The notes under the pieces are model-generated. The model was not told the DNA's origin. It searched no databases and worked only from the letters and a program-made list of their open reading frames with translations. The translations under genes were made by a program, and so were the position numbers. From Solenopsis invicta (Eukaryota > Arthropoda > Insecta > Hymenoptera > Formicidae), in the NCBI RefSeq assembly GCF_016802725.1, contig NC_052669.1, positions 20,799,770-20,863,769 of the forward strand: a stretch of DNA of 64,000 bases, read 5' to 3'. Position 1 is the stretch's first letter; every line of letters begins with the position of its first letter. Shown here piece after piece: positions 26,101-40,000 of this stretch.

Positions 26101-27010
26101 AGTTCGATAACTCAAAGAGATGGGTCTGATTCAATTCGATTTGAAATCAGATCGGTCAGTCACAAACATCTGGCTGATTCCTTCGATCTTCGGGGAGCAC
26201 GGACGACCCGCGATATCTGTCGCATTCGCACTCGCGTCGTTGTTTGTGTATATGAGGTAACAGAGGACTGCCTACCAAGACGTGGTGCAGCCGGTGACTG
26301 CGTCTCTGAAACTGTCCTGGACAGTCACCTCTCCCGTTGGTGACGCAGGACGAGGAGAAGCCGCGGCGCGAGAGGTAAGCGGCAACGCCGTTGAGTGGAG
26401 TTTCTCGGTTCTCCATCTAGGAAGGGATGGGTGCGCGGTAGAGCGAGGGGTGAGGAACACACGAGGACAGGCCTAACCGGGGAGGGACTGCTGGATCGTT
26501 AGCGAGCGGACTAGGCGGTTCTTCTGATCCGATCGCTGAGACTTTCGGAGGCGGAGCGAATAACGCCCACGTGAGGTAACCGGGATCCCGTGTTCCAGGA
26601 GGCGGTGACCACACATCCACCACGGGATCGATTTTCATAAAATCTTTTTTCACCTACCCTTTCTCTCTTCCCTTTCGCCTCTATCTGCGTTTCCTTCCCC
26701 GTCTTTGGCGTTCTCTGTCTCTCTCTCTCTCTCTCTTGCTCTCTGTCTCTTTCCTTCTCTTATTCCTTCGTCGACGGTCGGCGTTAGCGTCTCCTTTCCA
26801 CCTTGTCGCGCCTATAATGTCCGACCAGATCGGACGTGGATAAGAAGGCGCGCCGGATCGTTCCTCACGGATATCTTCGGGTATCCGCACCGCCTTGAGT
26901 CTGACTTATGGACTACCTCGGTGTGCACCGTCTGAGATTTCTTGGCACACTCGCTCCGCGAGCTTTTTCCACGCGAGTTATTCCATCGAAGCATACCGTG
27001 TGTACTTCGA
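26101..27010. other. CpG-rich island with consensus donor-like sites
   Basis: GC-rich block with a TC-rich tract at about 26716-26737. On the plus strand, GCGAGAG-GTAAGC near 26374 and CGTGAG-GTAACC near 26572 match 5' splice sites. Overlapping frames on both strands show no domain. A non-coding first exon of a neighbouring gene is one reading; a regulatory island is another. Confidence 0.4.
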
Positions 27011-27210
27011 TCCGACGTAATTTTGTTATTAACGAGAAATTTTTATTCTAATTAATGCAGAGGTTTAAGTTGCGTTCTTAATAGACCAATTTTTATCAAA
27101 TAATTTACACTTAAAACGCACACACAGATATATTTCTTAAATTATATAATTCTTAAATTTTTACATTTGTTTTTTTTTCAAGCACAGTAAATTTAAGTAT
27201 TTCGTTTCTG

Positions 27211-27404
27211 CACTGTTAAAAATCAGCAGAATATAGTGTAATGTAATGGAAGCAAATTTTTAAGCAGGTATATTAAAAATGTTTAATGTAAATTTAATGT
27301 TGCCAAAAAAATGCACTAAATTTCATGCACATGCTTTTCAGTTACATTTAATTTTATGTATAACTTCAAAATACATTGAATTTTATGACATTTTTAACAG
27401 CGTG
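27211..27404. repeat. Inverted-repeat element with CACTGTTAAAAAT ends
   Basis: The left terminus is CACTGTTAAAAAT, and the right terminus read inward is CACGCTGTTAAAAAT, two bases longer. The AT-rich interior is non-coding. No clear target duplication is visible. Confidence 0.55.
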
Positions 27405-30400
27405 TGTGTCTATCGACTTCTTCAAAATTTTAATTGCTTGAAGCGATAACATAACATAGGACAAAATTATTTACAAAAATTACTTTAATAAAGACGTACT
27501 TATTATGTTTCAAGTTATTTTTCTAGCGTCACGCTTGATTGAAAATGTTTATGAATTGATACTCGTATAACAATGAAAAACGAAAGATTACATGCCTCAC
27601 GGAAGCTATTACAATCGTTTTATCGAAATGTTTAATTTAAATGTGTAAATAAATACGAATGATTACGTTACAAATCTTTGAAACAATTCCATTATTTATA
27701 CTTACTATTAGATTTAAAACTAGTTAACTTTTTGTCAGCTGTCATCAATATCGATGCAATGTATCAAACGATAGTGATAATAACATAACTCGGAGTACAA
27801 ATCAGAGATTACTGGGTAATCAGCCTCGTCATTACTCAGAAGTCGCGGTGAGAAATACGATCGTGGCTTACTTCGTTAATTGGAAACGCAAGGTTAATTG
27901 CTGGTCGATTAGGCCGCGATTACTCGCGTTTATCGCCGTTACTTATAATAAATCAGCCGTCTGTTCGCAGATAAACGTGCGCGCGGACTTCACGGAACGC
28001 CGCGGATCCTTGGTAGCTTCGCGTTGCTTAACTACCAACACGCAACTAACGTTTTTCGTTTCGTATCTTGTATTAGCCGTGAGTGCAATTATTCGCGAAT
28101 TTCTTTAAATTGCCACCTCCAACTCCAAGAAAAAATTTGCCGAATACAGAATACACGTTTGTGAAAATATCTTACATTTCAAGTTTTTACAATCTTCTAG
28201 ATGCTTCCTAGATTGCAATATTAATAAACATCTTTATCATAGGTCATGGGTCAATCTAATAACATTTAATTAAATTGTGAGCTTGGCGAAATAAAATTAC
28301 ATTACTAACTAATTTCAATGTAATTTTAATTAATAAATTAATTAAATGAAAGTTAAAATAAAATTGATTGATATTTTTCTTTGTTTCTAATTTACACAAG
28401 ATGTTTCTATGTGTTTAAATGAAAATATAGGAACATTCAATATAGGAATAAATAAATTATATCTTTTTATTACAATTAACATACAAGATAATTAGAAAAA
28501 AATGTATTTATGTCTCGTCTAATTTTAAATAATAAATATATGTATATGCATATATTACGCATATTACGTTCTAGTTAGAAAATAAATTCTACTTGTTCGA
28601 AAATACATAAGGGTAACTTTGGGTATTTTACGCCATGCTAGGATTTACGTTGCAATAATAAAAAAATGGAATGAATGAACTTTTGTCCGCAATCACGCTA
28701 CTATATGCCTTTATGTTATATTAGTATTGTGTCTCTATTCTTTAAAAGTAATATTAACAAAACCATCGTGAATCAATTTATCATGCTGTGAATAGCGCGG
28801 CGATGTATTACATAAAATAATTGTCCTCTCATAAGTATAAAAGAGTGACAGTAAAGGATGAACTGCATCAAAATACAAGTGTTTAGTTCTTTTATTCTTT
28901 GTTCAGTCTCATTATTCTACTCATGAATGGTTTATATTTCATCTTTTTTGATATACATAATGCAAAGGTTTCTAGGTTTTTTTTTTTGTGAATATAAGAA
29001 ACCAAGTATTTTATTTTAAAAATTTTATAGTAGTAAGTAGTATATAGTTTTTATTGATATAGTTTATTTATCCTAAACGTAATAAATAATGATTGATAAA
29101 TTAAGTTTTCAATAAGTAGCGTAAATACACCGGAGTTACATAAAAATGTCTTGAAAATATTCAGGAAACATTTAACTTAGTTAAAAAATTACAACGAGAT
29201 ATAACAATCTAGGATTTTTAGTTTTAGTTTTTGGGTGTGACTAATGTACATTCTTTGATAAAAGAAAAGTTACAGATAAGTCTAAAAAAAAGTTACAGAT
29301 ATAACTTTTTTTTGTCAGAGCGTGTATCGACCTCAAACTCAAAAACCCAAAATATTATATATACAAATCTTGGATATAGTAAGAAAATATAAAATATATT
29401 TTATGAATAAGAAAAGTTGCATAAGAAATGTATAAGAAAAAAAGTTTTTTTCTTGTACACGTAACATAATACGCGCAGTAGGCTTGTCATACACAAAACA
29501 TAGGTGATTGCGCGTATCTCATTGTGACGTGCTGCTTATTAAGAATGCAGTGTGCACTTCTTCTATTATGAATTACAAATTGCGATTATAATTTCTAATA
29601 TACAATTCCTAAACTTAAAGCGCGCTCATAGTTAGACAGGTATTATTCATTTTACAACTTATTGCTAGAGAGTTGTTTTTGCAATAAAAACTGGAATTCC
29701 TGCATGTATATTTACATGTAATGTTTGTATATAATATTCTTTTATGCACATTATAAACTGGTATCTAAAATTAGACGATCAATCATATTTACATGACAAG
29801 TCTTTAATTATTTATGAGCAAAGTTCCAATATAAATACAGAAAATTCAGAATTCTAAATAACCATTTTTCTAAATAACCACTTTATTTATCATTTTTTAA
29901 TAAATTTTTTTATTAACTTAAGAGATAGAGAGCACACTGTTTTATTATAGATAAATAAAAATAATTTTAAATAATTATAAATATAGAAATAAAGTTTACA
30001 TCGAGATTATATTTTTTTTCACGAATACATTTTTAATTAGCTTGATACCGATACATTTAAACATTTTGATATCGCTCACTCGTGTCTCTAATAAAAGAAA
30101 GCATCAAAGCTGATAATATAATATCATGTACTTCTGTACAACATCGTAAATGTGTACGATTTCCATGTGTGATATGAAAACAGATTAAATTGCTTAGAGA
30201 TATCTTGTCGTGCATTAACTGTACGATTGGAAATTCAAGAAGCGCAATTGCCCCGTCATTATCGTAGGCGAGTTCCATCGGAATATGCACGTGTCGAACA
30301 AAACGAAAATGCGAGACATCACAACGAAAGGCCACTCTCGCCCGCGCTATCGTCTCTCGCATTAATCATGTGGCGGTAGATTCTTTGTGCAATTATAATA

Positions 30401-33400
30401 ATCACTGTACCGTGCATGTGGTATAAGAGCTATAGATTTGAATAATTATTATTCACCATCAATTAAGAGCGCACTGTATAAATCTGACTTTATCGGATTC
30501 TGCTCGTTTTTCTTAAATGCAGAAGAAATGCCGATGACATAAACATCGATCTTTCTTCTCGCGGTTAATCAGATTGTCAATAATTTTATGTAATTGAAAC
30601 AAAAAAATAAGATTCAGTTTTCGACACGAACCGTTCGTTACATATCCGCGATACCTGGACGGATCATTGTGAATTCGGTCCCATGCAGCGGCGAGATAGC
30701 AAATCGCATACCTCACGACATGGTTTAATGGAAACACCCGATGGATAACGCGCCCGTTGCCCTTTGCCCTAATGGAGCTGACGACGTAAGAGTGATCGCT
30801 CTACCTGTACACGTCATTTGGAGAAAAGTGTTCAACGTAAAGCAGGGGCATGCGTGCATTTCAGACAGTACGGGGCCGGTGGAAAAGACGGAAATAGCGT
30901 GCCAGGTAAGAACCTCTATAAGTTGATACTTATCGTAATACTGGTAGCTCGTATCCAACTGAAAATTGACCTTTTCTTTTTCTTTCCTTATCTTTTTCCT
31001 TTTTTTATCGCGACTCTCGCTTGGCGGAATCAGGATTTTCCACTTTAGAAGAAGATTAAAGCGCTTAGCTCGTATCTAGAAAAGTGACGCGACTTCGACT
31101 AGAACCAAACACAGATATATTCTATAAATAGTTAGAAACTATGTGTTTATCATGTAATTTCGAGATTGCTACAAAATCATGGAATTAGGTGAGTTAATAA
31201 TTTTTTTAAAAATTAAATTAAGTTAATGACTCATCAAATTAATTTAATTATATTGCCAGAACGAAAGACTAATTCTCTAAAAGTTCCGTTAATATTAAAC
31301 TATTAGTGTTAAATTAAAAGGCAATAATGAAAAGCGTAGTTTATATTAAATTAGAATGATGTAATTTTTCAAAATTAGATTACTTTAAAGTAATAAAACA
31401 ATTACAACATGTATCATCACACAAATTTAATGTTTTTATGGGAAATTGAGTTTATAAAATAACAAAGAAATATTGTTTTACATATGGGACGGTATCTTCT
31501 TCCTTTACTATTTATTTCTCGTTTTAAAGGTAAATTTTTAACTTGAGGAAAAAAGTTATTAAGTTAAAGTATATGTTTTAAAAATAACTAATTGAAATTA
31601 AAAAAATAACTCATTTAAAATTAACTAAATTAAATTATTAAATTTTTAACTTTATTTATTTAACTTTTAACTTCTTAACTAGTTTTTACTCAACCCTGTA
31701 AATTGTATGTTATAACTTTTTTATTCTTATCTAAATATAAATATTGTAATTTATAAAAAAATGTATTAAAAACATTAGACTGTTAATTATATTATTAATT
31801 ATTAAATTAATAGTTTGATGTGGTGGGTGTTTTTAGTACATTTTTAATATAGATTACTAACAAATTAAACAAACTAACAAACTGTTCTAAACTCCTACCG
31901 TACTAAATTCGTAATCTGAAAAGCATATTCCTGTTTGGGAATCCTCAAAAATAGAGATATCGTTTTAACTGCTACTTTAACTGCTAAGTAGTAAAATACA
32001 TCCTAATGACGTTTGAATAACGACTCAAAAGACGTTAAAACGCATACGTAATAGTAAGTCAGTAAATTTTTCTCCCGTCTTAAATTTTTAGGCACACAAA
32101 CAAATATCTGCGTGAAAATTGTTTTTTCAAAAGTTGAAACAACGGTTCTTCTTTCACAGATGAGTAATATATACGATCTGCTGGAGGGACAAGGAAGAAT
32201 ACTCTATCGCAGAATTCATTGTTCTGCTGCAAGAACCATCTGTAACGGGGACGTTCTGTTTGGCGCCTGAGAGATTTGTGCGTTATCCTGACATGATCTC
32301 GGCTACCAATTATGAGACTATGATACGACCGTCTTTCCATAATCTCGTATCGACGTAGATATTAGTCACGTTAGAGATAAAAATACTAACGATACAGTAA
32401 ATATTTTTGAGAGAGAGAGTGGAATAGCCAATTCGTTCGAGACTGAAATGAAGCGCATGTCTAGAAATGCATTTTCGGATCCAGACGTGGAATGCGAATG
32501 GAGCTAAAGTAAGAGAATGTGTCTCCTAGAAAGAGAAGGAATAAGAGAAAGAGAGAGACACGCGGCGAGTTTATCAAGGTTCGGTCTGAGTCGTAGAATG
32601 AATTAACGAACGGCACTTTAACCCTTTCAATCCTGAACTTCTTTTTCTACGATATGAAAATTGTGTCGAATATTTAAGAGTCGAGTAGCAATTTTTATTT
32701 GAGTCTGAGACGATTCTCATAGTTTCTCTAGTTTAGAACGTTTAATATTTCGAAGTTGCTGAAACTGTGAAATATTAATGACAGTCTCGCTGCTCACCGT
32801 TCTAAAATTAAATCTACTTGACTCTCTTAATTCAATGGCATAAATGTCATACGACCTACTTTTAATGTCACAGTTTATTTTTTGAATCGATTATATAAGC
32901 GACATCTTGATATTTTCTCAAGAAATTCATTAGAAGTTTCGCGTGATCGGATACGCGATGGTTCCTTCCATGACAACGCAGCAACATTTAATGGAGCTGT
33001 TTCCTCTGCCGTCTCCCAGATTTTTATTCTATCTGAACACGATCTTGGCTACCAATTGTCGTGTTGATACGATCTATACAAAACCTCCCGAGTAGTAACG
33101 CGATCCCGCAGGCTCGTGATCCCGTTCAAAAAAACCTCTACGAAAGCATGTCGCCGATTCCCTTTATTTGTCACACTAGTTCCGCAGTATGCATTTGCAT
33201 TCTTTCTTAGCTAATTAAATGCCTGTGTTATGGGAGTATATTTATTTATTTAAACCGATAATGAAACAATTTGCAAATAATTTATAATATACACTATCGC
33301 TCAAGAGTATTTGCTTGCTCCGATTGTTACATGTATCATTTTTTTTTATACATCTAAATTCTGGTTCAAATATAGTATATTCTCTTAAAATGTCAAATTT

Positions 33401-33487
33401 TTAGCCAATATTAAGTCCAATATCTAGAAGTGAGATTGGAAAAGAAGATTAAAATTCACTTTTCTTCAAAACTTTCTTTATTTAAAT

Positions 33488-33720
33488 ACATGAAACGGTT
33501 TTGCTAAAGTATCTAAAAATTTAACTGAATACAGATGAAGATAATTTTAAACTATTTATCAAGATAATTATGTAAGACACTCAAGCTGGCTGTTAAAATG
33601 CCAAAAGCATTGTTTATCACGCCTCACAATTATTTTGATGGTCCAACAAAATTATTTTTAGATTTATGTTTAGCTAAATTTTTAGATACTTTAGCAAAAA
33701 AGAGAAACGTTCTTTCCATA
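33488..33720. repeat. MITE, CACGGAAAGAAC family, copy F
   Basis: The left end is diverged (ATGAAACGGTTTTGCTAAAG), followed by the diagnostic TATCTAAAAATTTAACTG. The right part has AATTTTTAGATACTTTAGCA and ends CGTTCTTTCCAT. Confidence 0.7.
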
Positions 33721-34488
33721 AGAAAGACAAAGTTGGTAAAATATTTTTGAGCGGTTAATGTATAAAATTTACAATGTAAAGGAAAAAAGAAATCGGATAA
33801 AGACAAATGCTACAACGTTACCGGTAACTTGCATTTTGTATCGATGGAAAATAATTCTTCAATGCTAAGAGATATACGGCAAAATTGAAATTATCATGCC
33901 GCAAAGGTAATACGTAACAGAATGCATGTAACAATTATTTTTCGCATTTTATTGATAACGTGCAATTCCAGAGTCGTTCGTAACGCGTGACATTAGCGCC
34001 GTGATGCGTACGCGCAGTTTATAATCGCAGATACGTACGAGGTTTAATAAATTGACCATACGCAATCTTTCTCCGCGACGATCAAAATACCTAACGCTCA
34101 GTTAAAGGATTCTCTCGTACTCTTCAAATGTTCTCGACACTTGATATTACAGCTATAGGTGCGATCATTAGGCGAGATGCGTGTCCTCGTGAACGACTCG
34201 TTCACTCGTAAACCTTTATCGGGTTGTAAATTCGATGTTCATTCACCGGTTCAACTACCGAATTATTTATATCGTTGCTTTTTCAATCGATCGATCGACA
34301 TATATCGATCGGGTACTGTCGTTTTTCGCGCACTCCAACGTCTTGCTTAATTAATGCCTCCACGAATGTTGCAGAGTGAGTCGAAGTAAGTATAACTTCT
34401 TGCTTTTTCCTCTTCTTTTCTCTTGATTTTATAAAATACATCATAGATTGATTCCTAAGAGTAATTACATAGATTTATTCTAATTTGC

Positions 34489-34737
34489 TAACGAAAAGAA
34501 CGGTTTTGAACAAAGTGTCTAAAAATTTAGTTAGTTGTAGATCTGAAAATAAATGTTAGACTATTAAAATAATTATGTATAACGCTCAAGCTGATTGCTA
34601 GAACGTGAAAACTTTTTGTAGCATTGCTCTTCATGCTTGAGCATTCTCCGTAATTATTTTGATGGTCCGATAAAATTATTTTCAGATTTGTATGCGGCTA
34701 AATTTTTAGATACAGCAGCAGAACCGTTTCTTTTATA
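34489..34737. repeat. MITE, CACGGAAAGAAC family, copy G
   Basis: Left ACGAAAAGAACGGTTTTG and right CAGAACCGTTTCTTTTATA are inverted copies. The interior keeps TCTAAAAATTTAGTTAG, TTTTGATGGTCCGATAAAA and AATTTTTAGATACAGCAGCA. Confidence 0.75.
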
Positions 34738-35040
34738 CAAAATGGTTCTTTATTATAATTGTTCTTATTGACGTCTTAACAATGTTTATAAACAAAGCAA
34801 CGTTTACTTTCCGATGTATTTTATATTGTATTCTAAAATTGCGCAGTAAAATATGTTTCTCGTCATATAGGACGTGAGAATTTTCTTCGCGAGTGCTTCT
34901 TTAAGAGGGATACTAACGGCAATTATGGTGGCTGCACAATCTAAAATAGCAGGACGGAGGTTTTCGCAACATTGTAGCTAAACGTTAACGCTTGTCGTTC
35001 AAGTAAAAAAATAAAATTATGTCCTCTCGACGAGTTAGTG

Positions 35041-35570
35041 TCTTCCCTCACAATAAGCCGACGAGGTCTTCCCGTATCCTCCGAAGAGATCCCTGTCTCG
35101 TGGCGTGCAATATAAAATTCATAAAATATCACTAATTTATGTCCTGGGTGGAATGTGCAGGAGCGTCCAGACGCTGGTTCCATCATGGCGGCACCATAAA
35201 CGGGGCGATCAGGTATGTACCGAGACGCGGCCAGGGTGTTCTCGCGTGGAGAACGTTCGTGTCGATTTCTTTCTCGTCCCTCCTGCGCGGGAGGGACGAG
35301 GAGAGAGAGAGAGAGAGCCAGGCAGGACGGGGAGGGCAAGAGTGCACTTTCCATGCACTCACACCCCTTTGACCATTCGTCGTCCATTAGCGACCTCGAC
35401 TTGGAATGCAATTCCCGGCAGGAGGTGAGAGGGACGAGGCTAAATGGCTGGAGGGGAAAGAGGATAAAGTGCTGGGAGTTGAAACTGAAGGCTTTGGGGA
35501 GGAGGAATAAGGAAAGAGACTGGGATCTGGAACGAAAAGAGAAGATATACAAAGCGAAGGGTTAATAGAG
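35041..35570. other. CpG-rich island, possible non-coding exon
   Basis: GC-rich block open in several frames on both strands, including a 203-codon minus frame (34941-35552), the longest outside the GATA gene. That frame has no domain, and multi-frame openness argues against selection on any one. On the plus strand a CATCATGGCGGCACC motif, similar to a YY1/Pho site, is followed by ATCAG-GTATGTAC, a good donor near 35214. A short (GA)n tract lies near 35298. Confidence 0.4.
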
Positions 35571-36490
35571 AAAATTAGGGTAAATTGGGGTATTATGGCC
35601 ATACGGAAAAGATGGCCATAGACCGTAATTTCTCCAGTAATTGCTAAATAGTGCATTTTTATAGTCATTCTGAAAGATAATCAATATTTACAGTATTTTA
35701 TATGCGTACACTATTCGAAACAATCTTATTCTGAATATTATATAATGCTTTTACTTTTGACTACCTGCAAAGTTTTGCGTGTGTCTTTTAAAAGCTGCTA
35801 TAACGTCGAATAAATTACTGTTAAGCTATCATAATCAACGTTATAATAAAGGAATCTAAATTGTAACATGACTTATAATTTGTGCTTTTATTTTCATTAT
35901 TTATTTAAATGCATTATGATCATCTTTTTCTTACAATTTGGCCAAGATGGCCCACTTTGTTTTTTCATACATTGTTTTCCTTTAAATTATAGAAATCTGT
36001 TTTTTTTCCTTACTTTAAAAGAATTATAATTATTATGTTATTATTGCAATATCAAACTTAAAAATTTTTATGTTACTATTGCAATATTATAATTATAACT
36101 AAGTCATATATAATTATATATATAAAAGATATATATATATATATGTGTTTATACTAAATATATAAAATTATAAGTTTTATTTATCACTTTAGAAAATATT
36201 ACATTCATTTTTAACATGAAACGTGTATAGCCAACTTTCCCATAATACTATGGCCATCTTTTCCTTAAAATTTAGATAAGATGGCCAATGCATATGTTAT
36301 AATATTTTGTCAATATTTGATTTCTAATAAATGTTTTCTCTTTAAATTTAATAGTATTATTAACTTTAAGGTTCAGTGAAGTGATATGTCAAACATTATT
36401 AAAAAATAACAAATATAAAAATGCATTTTTTGCATTTTTTGAAAAACTATCTTATCCGAGTTTATCCTAAGGGAATGGGACGTTGCTAGT
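35571..36490. repeat. AT-rich repeat-like block with inverted GATGGCCA motifs
   Basis: GGAAAAGATGGCCATAG occurs near 35605 and in inverted orientation near 36250. Further ATGGCC motifs are present near 35596, 35945 and 36282. The inverted layout over about 700 bases suggests a degraded transposable element. The core also matches the Pho/YY1 site, so a regulatory origin cannot be excluded. Confidence 0.4.
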
Positions 36491-39400
36491 TGTACGGAGA
36501 AAGGAAAAAATGAGTTGAGAGATAAAGAGAGAAAGAGAGAGAGTTCATAATTAAAAAATATGAGGATTAAGAAACGTAAATGAATTTATGTTTCTCTGCA
36601 CAAAGAAAGTTTTCTCATAAATGATAGTCGTAGGCGAACATCATATTCCCAAGAATTTTATGTAGTTTTCTTTGATTTATTATATATAACATCAACTATC
36701 CGTATTTCATATTTTTACATAGTAAAATATAAGGTATATTTAGGATTATTTTTACTAAATCGTAAAATTTTCATTATTTAAAAATATGTTGAACGGTTTA
36801 TAATTCTTTTTGTTTTAAACAAAGTATGATGACATTGTATAAGAAAATTTTGTCTCAAATTGTAAAAATTTTGTCTTAGAACATGATTCACAATGTTGCA
36901 TGATAATATTTATCAAGCAGTTTATAAAATATTGTTTGTATATTTCAAAAATTCTTATCGTTACTCATAATATTTAATAGGTTACGACGTTGTCGTAAAC
37001 GCTAAAATTTCTAACACATTTTGTGGTAAGATGTAACGAATAATTCTCTCTGCGTAGTTTTGAAAATTGCCTGTCAGCTATCTGTCGTTTTAAAAAGTAG
37101 CACTAATCATTATCTCTATACGTGCTTAAAAAATAAAAGCACCCGCGTAATAGTGTCGTATAACCGAAAGAAAGGTGCAGCGGAGTCAAGGCGGATCATT
37201 GGGAGGTGTTCCGGAGAGAGGAGGTGGGTTCAGGGGGAGGCTGTCACGAGTCTCCTCCTGCATCGAAGGGGTCCCGCGGCGGAACAAAAATTATCTTCCC
37301 CGACAAGCGGGCAACTGCTTCCAGGAAAAGGCGATCCCTGTGTGTTGGCTATTCCGTAGCACGCATTAGCGTCGTCGTCCGGCCAGTTTTGTTTTTCCAG
37401 GTTTTATTCTTGTCCGATTGCCGTCTTTCTCCGTTTCTCCCTCTTTTTCTTCTCTTCGCGTTTCTTTTTTCCCGTCTCTTGTCTTCTCGTTTCACGTCGC
37501 CATGGGCCACCGGATTGTCGGCGCCAATTAAGACTCGTTCTTTGACTCCTTCGACGCGTCGCGTTGTCTCAAGCTAACGGCATTATAGCGATACCCACGG
37601 TAGCCCCAAGAGAATTTCATTTGTGGAATTTTTCTGGCGCATTTTTTATGTTAAGTAAAACATTAATAGTAATATTATTAGTAAAAAAAGTACGCCTCTA
37701 TAAATTTGTTATTTCTTTAACTTTTATAGCAATTCCTAATAGCGAATTCGATTGAACTGCACTGGCGCACACTAATCTAATTAGAAAAATAAAATGCAAA
37801 TATTCTGAATGATAAAATGTATATTTTGTCAAACAGCACGGTAAGATTGGAGATTTCGCGATTTAATCCGTTTATATATTTACATTAAACACGTATTTTT
37901 ACATTGATTTATATACGATGACTTTAATGTGTATCAGGGCGCACGTCAGGGCTAGAACGTCCAATTGAGTTCGTTGTAAGTCTTTTTAATATCAACAGAA
38001 TCTATTATTAATATGTTATTTATAAATTATACGGTATGTAAAATCAAGCTTCATCCATTAAACCCGGTGGTATTTTCATCATCGATTTTGTTATATAACA
38101 CACGTTTGTCAACGTTAATTAGGGCCAATCGATTAGTCGAAAGCGTTGTAATGCTTGCATTATCTAGTGGGGATGTTGGGATAAAATATGGCCGGAGCAG
38201 CTCACCGTTAAGTAACAGAAGAGATAGGCGTGGCGCCGATCAGAAAATTGAAGGGTGCAGCTTGGCCAGGGATGGCCGCCCTTCATTGCATTCACTCCTA
38301 TCGCTTTCGTCTCATTATTGCTCCGAATCATTAAAAATTCCACCAATATGACAGCATTGCTAATAGTCACGCATGGTAATAAAGCGAGAAAGAAAGAGAG
38401 AGGAATTCGTCCAATTTAATGAAATATTTTGAATTAGAGACTTACATATAGTACTTTGAATATGTTATTAGACGTTAGTTGCGTTTCTTGCATTGTCTAT
38501 TCTTAACAATTAAAATATTATTGAGAACAATTATATCAAAAATTTGAACATTTGATTTAAATATTGGCACGCTTATTTATACAATGAACGATTCTGATGA
38601 GTGTAACAAGAGGAGAACGTATGTACTGCATGAGACAAGAAAATAGCTTTCCAGTATTATATTTCTTACAATAAAATTTCGCGGCAAATATGTTACGAAA
38701 ATTTGTTGCACTTTTCGTTATCAAAAAGATTCGGCTTTTATTAGCTTGCTCAGTTTATTCTCCTAAATTTATAAACCGTATGCCTCTGATGCAGGGCCTT
38801 TCACCAGCACTGGCTGGCTGCATAATGATAAACAACCTACATGCATTAAACATTAACATATTGACATCCGTTACATATAGCAGTGAAACCGCTATGCCTT
38901 GCGTATAATAAATCTCACGTCTTGCGCGTTATTCTATGTTACGTCCGTTGCACACGTATAATATATCAATGCATAGTCATAAAATATGTAAATTTACGTT
39001 TAATCTATCTGTAATAGATTTAATTTATACAAGTATATTTAAATCTCTGAATCAAATTTTTGTTCCTATTTTAAAGGCGTGTTGAAGCCTCCAATTTAAA
39101 GCTTGTTTTCGGCGTTTCTGATTGATTGTAAATTTGTTAATTTAATAATTGTTTAATTAATATAAATATAATAATTGCACAATTGGTTAATCATTATAAT
39201 TATTAAATTAAATAATTGTATAATTGATCAATTAGTATATTTATTAAATTTGATTTTTAGATTGCTGATCACGAATATGTATTTCAAATTTTAATATTAA
39301 AAATGGTGGATTTATATGGCAGACTTAAATGCAAATAATAATTAAAAATTAATTAATTGATTATATAGCTTTTTATATAGCCTTATAGACAATCTATAGC

Positions 39401-40000
39401 TTCTTTACGGTGTTGTTGATGAACCTGTAATTATATTTTCGAAATTCCCAAATTGCAAATGGCTGATTTATACGTATTTCTTGAAAAACTTTTGAGGAGT
39501 TTATTCAAATTTTCAGAAATATCGAGTATCGCCTTTTTTGGCTTTACAGTGACAATTGTCACTTTTCCGCGATGTTGATTAGTTCTCTTGCTGCGCTAAT
39601 TTCGTAAACGGCTGTCTACGCGAAGTTAATAAACGCTAATTTGTAAAAATGCGCATTAAAGAAGTTTCTTAATGCAATTAGTTTCCAAAAAGTAAAAAAT
39701 AAAAAGTCAATACCGCGCGCGAAACGCGCGTCTGGAGTGTCTGGTATTTGATAAATCCTTGAAGTTATAGAAGATGAAAGGTTCCGGTTTTTCTATTTGC
39801 TACTATCATAATTTAATCTAAGAATTGATATTAATTAGAACTATGTAACGCCATCACTTTTCCTATAATTATCATTCTTTCTAATAGCTTGACAAAAATT
39901 TGTACGTAATATTCAAGCTTGGTATCGTCATTATCGTAAGGAGCACATTTCTTCACTGCATAGCTTCTGTCAATCGAGATACAGCAAATTAGAACCGCTT
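36491..40000. other. Intergenic DNA with one GC-rich island
   Basis: Mostly AT-rich. The patch at about 37150-37570 is GC-rich and open in several plus-strand frames (37060-37359, 37175-37369, 37206-37577) with no motif, then becomes TC-rich. Another mild patch at 38160-38330 contains a short GC hairpin. No gene is visible. Confidence 0.5.

Larger units (their letters stand above)
27011..35040. other. AT-rich intergenic DNA, no gene seen
   Basis: About 8 kb without a defensible gene. It holds a small inverted-repeat element (27211-27404) and two MITE copies (33488-33720, 34489-34737). Mildly GC-richer patches at 27840-28060, 30640-30910 and 34000-34330 contain short frames with no recognised motif. 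A phrase GATCTYGGCTACCAATT occurs at about 32297 and 33042, probably a dispersed repeat. A hairpin of AAAAAAAGTTA and its complement lies near 29285-29312. Confidence 0.55.

Noticed and set aside
30741..30958. Plus-strand frame ending at a GCCAG-GTAAG donor, with an antisense frame
   Set aside because: No recognisable motif, no upstream acceptor with matching phase, and the antisense frame is equally open.
34941..35552. 203-codon minus-strand open frame, the longest outside the GATA gene
   Set aside because: At least four other frames on both strands are open over the same GC-rich block, composition is Ser/Arg/Leu-biased, part translates a GA tract, and no domain is recognisable.
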